Shown here piece by piece: positions 60,054-64,000 of a stretch of 64,000 nucleotides of DNA (positions are counted from its first letter, which is position 1; every line of letters starts with the position of its first letter). Origin of the DNA: Streptomyces sp. SS1-1 (lineage in GTDB: Bacteria; Actinomycetota; Actinomycetes; Streptomycetales; Streptomycetaceae); NCBI RefSeq assembly GCF_008973465.1, contig NZ_WBXN01000004.1, positions 4,628,501 to 4,692,500 of the forward strand, read 5' to 3'. A model generated the notes under the pieces. It saw nothing but the letters and a program-made list of their open reading frames with translations, was not told the DNA's origin and did not search any database. The position numbers and the translations under genes are program-made.

Positions 60054-60509
60054 GTGTTCAATGACATAGGACCGCTCGAGCTGGTGACGCTGATCGTCCT
60101 CGCCGTGCTCGTCTTCGGTCCGGACAAGCTCCCCAAGGTCATCCAGGACGTCACGCGGACGATCCGCAAGATCCGCGAGTTCTCGGAGAGCGCCAAGCAG
60201 GACATCCGCAAGGAACTCGGCCCGGAGTTCAAGGACTTCGAGTTCGAGGACCTCAACCCCAAGACCTTCATCCGCAAGCAGCTGGACAACGAGGAACTGG
60301 GGCTCAAGGAGATCCGCAACGGCTTCGACCTGAAGAAGGAGATAGCCGAGGTCACCGACGCCGTCCACGGCCGGGAGACCGAGCCGGCCGCCGGGCCGGC
60401 CCTGTCCGGGGGCGGCCGCGTCGACATGACGAAGAGGTCCGTCGACATGACGAAGAAGCCGGACACCCCGCGCGTCGAGCACCCGCCGTACGACGCGGAC
60501 GCCACCTGA
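60054..60509 (+). CDS. tatB: Sec-independent translocase protein TatB
   Basis: 151 aa, GTG start with AAGGAGC upstream. Short periplasmic FNDIGPLE, membrane helix 9-21 (LVTLIVLAVLVFG) ending in the GP hinge (GPDKLPK), amphipathic helix 25-60, then an acidic and basic tail. The pattern is TatB rather than TatA (E8, longer tail). Part of the receptor complex for folded proteins carrying twin-arginine signals. The tail contains a 7-residue tandem repeat VDMTKRS/VDMTKKP encoded by a 15-bp exact repeat at 60420-60434 and 60441-60455. Confidence 0.92.
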   Translation: MFNDIGPLELVTLIVLAVLVFGPDKLPKVIQDVTRTIRKIREFSESAKQDIRKELGPEFKDFEFEDLNPKTFIRKQLDNEELGLKEIRNGFDLKKEIAEVTDAVHGRETEPAAGPALSGGGRVDMTKRSVDMTKKPDTPRVEHPPYDADAT

Positions 60510-60726
60510 GAGACCCGGCGCCCCGCCCGTACGTGACGCTTCTCATACTCCGGCCGGACCCCCGCACGGCCTGAACCCGCCGTCCGCGCGCCTCGCGCGC
60601 CGGGCGGCTTCCCGGCTGTCAGCAGCGGTGTGGCTATGCTGCCGAGTTGTTGTGCGGACTGGACGAGTACGCCCGAAGGGGGGCGGGCCGGGCTGGTCCG
60701 GCGAGATCGAGGAGGCGTCCGGGCAC

Positions 60727-61395
60727 ATGGAGACGACGAGTCAGACGACGAGTCGGGCGGTCGCGCAGGCACCGACCGAGGAGGGCGGCCAACCGGTCCC
60801 CTCCGCCCGGCGCACGGTCGACGGCTACCTGCTGGCGCCCTTCCCCTGGTACGGCCTCGACGAGGCCTTCACCGGGCCGCGCTGGCTGATGCAGGTCGGC
60901 ACGGCGGCCGACGGGGCCGTGGAACACGGTTCGATCGGGCACGGTGACGAACCGTCCGTCCTCAACGAGGCGGCGGAGGGCCGTGAGAAGTTCGCGGTGG
61001 TCGTGACCGTCGCCGCCAACCCGTCCCGCCGCAGCGCCGACGGCACGGGCCTGCTGGAGGCCACCACGGTCTCCTCGGCGGCCTGGCTGGCCGGCGTCGG
61101 ACTGCTGTCCTTCACCTGGCCGGGCCAGATGGACCACTCGCTGCGGGACGACTGGCTCGACCAGCAGACCGAGACGGCCTGGGCGCTCGCCGACGACCTC
61201 GACGGCCCGGACTGGTCGACGCTGTCCCTGCCGGTGGACGGGGTGCCGACCCCGTTCCACTACCGCGAGTCCGAGTTCGGCTGGGTCCTCGCGGGATCCA
61301 CCCAGGAAGGCGTCCACGTGGGCGCGTACGGCCGCGGCATGAGCGCGTACGGCCTGGGCTTCGCCATGATCAAGGACATCGCGTCCTACGCCTGA
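60727..61395 (+). CDS. Conserved hypothetical protein
   Basis: 222 aa from the ATG at 60727 with GAGGAGG somewhat far upstream (11-12 bases); the frame open to 60628 was rejected. No signal peptide and no membrane helix of normal hydrophobicity. Rich in Trp (about ten), Gly and acidic residues; motifs include YLLAPFPWYGLDEAFTGPRWL and FGWVLAGSTQEGVHVGAYGRG. It looks like a soluble alpha/beta protein. I recall orthologues at this place in Streptomyces between tatB and mrp but know no function. Confidence 0.8.
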   Translation: METTSQTTSRAVAQAPTEEGGQPVPSARRTVDGYLLAPFPWYGLDEAFTGPRWLMQVGTAADGAVEHGSIGHGDEPSVLNEAAEGREKFAVVVTVAANPSRRSADGTGLLEATTVSSAAWLAGVGLLSFTWPGQMDHSLRDDWLDQQTETAWALADDLDGPDWSTLSLPVDGVPTPFHYRESEFGWVLAGSTQEGVHVGAYGRGMSAYGLGFAMIKDIASYA

Positions 61396-61402
61396 CCCGT
61401 AC

Positions 61403-61440
61403 GCCGAAGGGGCGCCGCGAAACCGCGGCGCCCCTTCGGC
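61403..61440. terminator. Bidirectional terminator before mrp
   Basis: 17-bp perfect arms (61403-61419 and 61424-61440), tetraloop AAAC, between convergent genes. Confidence 0.9.
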
Positions 61441-61470
61441 GCACCTACGCCCCTGAGGGCGGGTCAGGAC

Positions 61471-62604
61471 TCAGAACTTGTTCTTCGGCGTGATCCCCAG
61501 CGACAGACCCGACAGGCCGCGCTGCCGCCCGCCCAGCTTGCCCGCGATCGAGCGCAGGGCCGCGCCCGCCGGGGAGTCCGGGTCGCTCAGGACGACTGGC
61601 TTGCCCTCGTCGCCGCCCTCGCGCAGGCGGACGTCGATCGGGATGCTGCCGAGGACCGGGACCGTCGCACCCGTGGTGCGGGTCAGGCCGTCGGCGACCG
61701 TCTGGCCGCCGCCCGTGCCGAACACGTCGACCATCTCGCCGCAGTGCGGGCAGGGCAGGCCCGACATGTTCTCGACCACGCCGACGATCTTCTGGTGGGT
61801 CTGGACGGCGATGGAGCCGGCCCGCTCGGCCACCTCGGCGGCGGCCTGCTGCGGGGTCGTCACGACCAGGATCTCGGCGTTCGGGACCAGCTGCGCGACC
61901 GAGATCGCGATGTCGCCGGTGCCGGGCGGCAGGTCCAGCAGCAGGACGTCGAGGTCGCCCCAGTACACGTCCGCGAGGAACTGCTGGAGCGCGCGGTGCA
62001 GCATCGGGCCGCGCCACACCACCGGCGCGTTGCCCGGCGTGAACATGCCGATGGAGATGACCTTCACGCCGTTCGCCGACGGCGGCATGATCATGTTCTC
62101 GACCTGGGTCGGACGCCCGTCGGCGCCCAGCATGCGCGGCACGCTGTGGCCGTAGATGTCGGCGTCGACGACGCCCACCTTCAGACCGTCGGCCGCCATG
62201 GCAGCCGCCAGGTTCACCGTGACCGAGGACTTGCCGACGCCGCCCTTGCCGGAGGCGACCGCGTACACGCGGGTCAGGCTGCCCGGCTTGGCGAAGGGGA
62301 CCTCACGCTCGGCCTGGCCGCCGCGCAGGGCGTTCGCCAGCTCCTTGCGCTGCTCGTCGCTCATCACGTCGAGCGTGACGTCGACCCGGGTCACGCCCTC
62401 GACGCGGGAGACCGCGTCCGTCACGCGCTGCGTGATGGTGTCGCGCATCGGGCAGCCGGAGACCGTCAGGTACACGGTGACCGCGACCGCACCGTCCGCA
62501 CCGATCTCCACCGACTTGACCATCCCCAGCTCGGTGATGGGGCGGTTGATCTCGGGGTCGTTCACCGTCGCCAGTGCCTCGCGCACCGCGTCTTCCGTAG
62601 CCAT
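61471..62604 (-). CDS. mrp: Mrp/NBP35-family iron-sulfur cluster carrier
   Basis: 377 aa. N-terminal MIP18/DUF59 domain (1-90) with SGCPMRD (C51), then a P-loop ATPase: deviant Walker A SGKGGVGKSS (118-127), DADIYGHS switch I and LDLPPGTGD. CPHC at C285/C288 is the cluster-bridging motif of the ApbC/NBP35 family. It holds and passes [4Fe-4S] clusters as a dimer in the cytoplasm. It is the last of the leftward genes at the right end (with DUF1003 and MgtE-N proteins upstream). Confidence 0.94.
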   Translation of the reverse strand: MATEDAVREALATVNDPEINRPITELGMVKSVEIGADGAVAVTVYLTVSGCPMRDTITQRVTDAVSRVEGVTRVDVTLDVMSDEQRKELANALRGGQAEREVPFAKPGSLTRVYAVASGKGGVGKSSVTVNLAAAMAADGLKVGVVDADIYGHSVPRMLGADGRPTQVENMIMPPSANGVKVISIGMFTPGNAPVVWRGPMLHRALQQFLADVYWGDLDVLLLDLPPGTGDIAISVAQLVPNAEILVVTTPQQAAAEVAERAGSIAVQTHQKIVGVVENMSGLPCPHCGEMVDVFGTGGGQTVADGLTRTTGATVPVLGSIPIDVRLREGGDEGKPVVLSDPDSPAGAALRSIAGKLGGRQRGLSGLSLGITPKNKF

Positions 62605-62647
62605 AAGGACGATGGTACGGCCCGGTAGCCATGCCCCGGTAAGGCCG

Positions 62648-63247
62648 TCAGCGGTCGTCTACGTCACGTCCCGGCGACCGATCCGCCGGGAATACCCCGC
62701 GGTCGCGGTGCCCGTTCTGGCGTTCCTCCAGTTCCTTCATCAGGTCCTGCAGCTCCGAGCGCATCCAGTCACGGGTGGCGACCTCGCCCAGGTTGACCCG
62801 CAGCGCCGCGACCTCGCGGGTCAGGAACTCGGTGTCGGCGATCGACCGCTCGTTCTGCTTGCGGTCCTGTTCGAGGTTGACCCGGTCCCGGTCATCCTGC
62901 CGGTTCTGAGCGAGCAGGATCAGCGGGGCCGCGTACGACGCCTGCAGGGACAGGGCCAGCGTCAGGAAGATGAACGGGTACTCGTCGAAGCGCAGCTCGC
63001 TGGGCGCCGCGATGTTCCACAGCACCCACAGGATGATCACGACCGTCATCCACACCAGGAACCGCCCGGTGCCGATGAACCGGGCGACCCGCTCCGACAG
63101 GCGCCCGAAGGCGTCCGGGTCCCACTCGGGCAGGATGCGGCGGCGCGGCGGGCGCGGCTGGTCCAGCCGGGTCCGCGGTCCCCGTCCGGCGGCGGTCGCG
63201 CCCGCCGTGGCGCGCTCGCGTCCGCCGCTCTCGCGCTCAGGAGCCAT
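62648..63247 (-). CDS. DUF1003 membrane protein
   Basis: 199 aa. Two membrane helices (about 63-84, WMTVVIILWVLWNIA, and 92-113, YPFIFLTLALSLQASYAAPLILL) within the DUF1003 domain, whose QNRQDDRDR and D-rich segment follow. A basic Arg/Pro-rich 55-residue lead and a helical, acidic C-terminus (AALRVNLGEVATRDWM). Function unknown; the start overlaps the end of the CBS-domain gene by 11 bp. In mycobacteria Rv1231c/Rv1232c have the same arrangement. Confidence 0.9.
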   Translation of the reverse strand: MAPERESGGRERATAGATAAGRGPRTRLDQPRPPRRRILPEWDPDAFGRLSERVARFIGTGRFLVWMTVVIILWVLWNIAAPSELRFDEYPFIFLTLALSLQASYAAPLILLAQNRQDDRDRVNLEQDRKQNERSIADTEFLTREVAALRVNLGEVATRDWMRSELQDLMKELEERQNGHRDRGVFPADRSPGRDVDDR

Positions 63248-64000
63248 CCGTGCCGCTCCCCTCGCCGGAGTCCTCGTCCAGGTGGAACTCGGTCTCCCGC
63301 CAGTCGTCGGGCAGCATGTGGTCCAGGACGTCGTCCACGGTCACCGCGCCCAGCAGCGACCCCGAGTCGTCGACGACGGGGGCCGCGACCATGTCGTACG
63401 TCGCGAAGAACCCGGCGACGACCGGCAGCGTCGCGTCCGGCTCCAGGGCCTCCAGCGCCTCGTCCACCATGGAACTGACCAGGGTGTACGGGGGGTCGCG
63501 CAGCAGCCGCTGGAAGTGGACCGTGCCGAGGTACTTGCCGGTCGGCGTCTCGTCGGGCGGACGGCAGACGTAGACCTGGGCGGCCAGGGCCGGGGACAGG
63601 TCGGGGTGCCGGATACGGGCGAGCGCGTCGGCGACGGTGGCGTCGGGCCGCAGGATGATCGGCTCGGTCGTCATCAGACCGCCCGCGGTGTGCTCCTCGT
63701 ACGCCATCAGACGGCGCATGTCGGCCGCGTCCGAGGGCTGCATCAGGTTCAGCAGCCGCTCCTGCTCGTCCGGGGGCAGCTCGCTGAGCAGGTCGGCCGC
63801 GTCGTCCGGGTCCATGGCCTCCAGGACGTCGGCGGCGCGCTCCTGCTTCAGCTTGCCGAGGATCTCGATCTGGTCGTCCTCCGGCAGCTCCTCCAGCACG
63901 TCGGCGAGGCGGTCGTCGTCCAGGGCGGCGGCGACCTCGGCGCGGCGCTTGGGGGAGAGGTGGTGCAGCACGTTGGCGAGGTCGGCGGGCCGCAGCTGCT
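63237..64000 (-). CDS. MgtE N-terminal/CBS domain protein, 5' end outside window
   Basis: The last 254 residues of a leftward gene are visible; the frame stays open through the window end (LRPADLANVLHHLS). Superhelical MgtE_N repeats (DDDRLADVLEELPEDDQIEIL, VLEAMDPDDAADLLSELP) are followed by a pair of CBS domains (MTTEPIILRPDATVADALARI and the YDMVAAPVVDDSGSLLGAVTVDDVLDHM part). The MgtE membrane domain does not follow: the protein ends in an acidic tail. It may sense Mg2+ or nucleotides without being a channel; PRC-barrel-containing relatives are known in actinobacteria. Confidence 0.9.
   Translation of the reverse strand, partial: QLRPADLANVLHHLSPKRRAEVAAALDDDRLADVLEELPEDDQIEILGKLKQERAADVLEAMDPDDAADLLSELPPDEQERLLNLMQPSDAADMRRLMAYEEHTAGGLMTTEPIILRPDATVADALARIRHPDLSPALAAQVYVCRPPDETPTGKYLGTVHFQRLLRDPPYTLVSSMVDEALEALEPDATLPVVAGFFATYDMVAAPVVDDSGSLLGAVTVDDVLDHMLPDDWRETEFHLDEDSGEGSGTDGS

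Overview
The window is chromosomal DNA from a Streptomyces species or very close relative. Supporting evidence: very high G+C with third-position G/C in nearly every real codon, frequent GTG and occasional TTG starts, 4-nt ATGA/GTGA gene overlaps, long GC hairpins between convergent genes, and gene content and order I recall from the S. coelicolor central chromosome (the bldK locus, a mycothiol gene, the ECF sigma/HtrA/TatB block). I saw no rRNA, tRNA, CRISPR array, insertion sequence, integrase or attachment site.

Layout. 2-3748: the end of a PAS-GAF-PP2C-ATPase phosphatase and a membrane coiled-coil protein. 3825-7699: a leftward succinate dehydrogenase operon (Fe-S subunit, flavoprotein, single large membrane subunit, small coiled-coil protein). 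8053-12369: a solute-binding lipoprotein with a charged insert, then typA. 12420-31290: three complete oligopeptide ABC importers: bldKABCDE rightward behind an 862-bp leader; a five-gene leftward operon whose binding protein has a C-terminal membrane anchor instead of a lipid anchor; and, divergent from it, a third rightward five-gene operon. 31439-33580: a DPP-IV-type S9 peptidase facing the third importer, so uptake and cleavage of peptides are encoded side by side.

33755-36829 holds small regulatory and unknown genes: a 64-aa membrane protein, an XRE(DUF5753)/DUF397 pair, a winged-helix protein ending in a zinc-ribbon-like motif and polyalanine, and a probable DUF6247 protein. 36892-44156: mshB (mycothiol synthesis), a membrane protein, a Gly/Pro-rich cell-wall protein, and an ABC-2 exporter co-transcribed with a NarL-type two-component system behind a DesR-like palindrome. 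44194-51668: SirB1-like and GNAT proteins, the 7Fe ferredoxin fdxA, dapC and dapE (lysine/diaminopimelate synthesis), a secreted Lys/Ala-rich protein, a transglycosylase-like protein and a LOG-family protein.

51702-64000 continues a block that, from memory, matches the M. tuberculosis Rv1202-Rv1232c region gene for gene at many points: dapE, LOG, folP2, DivIVA-like, tag, DUF3117, O-methyltransferase, sigE, rseA, htrA, tatB, mrp, DUF1003 and an MgtE-N/CBS protein. The envelope-stress part (ECF sigma, zinc anti-sigma, HtrA, TatB) is a functional unit. The least explained signals are non-coding: a 40-codon ORF with a strong ribosome-binding site overlapping a 23-nt perfect palindrome in the bldK leader; a 9-9-9 inverted repeat between the two divergent importer operons; helically spaced CCGGACA repeats before the XRE/DUF397 pair; and a possible ATT start codon on the O-methyltransferase.
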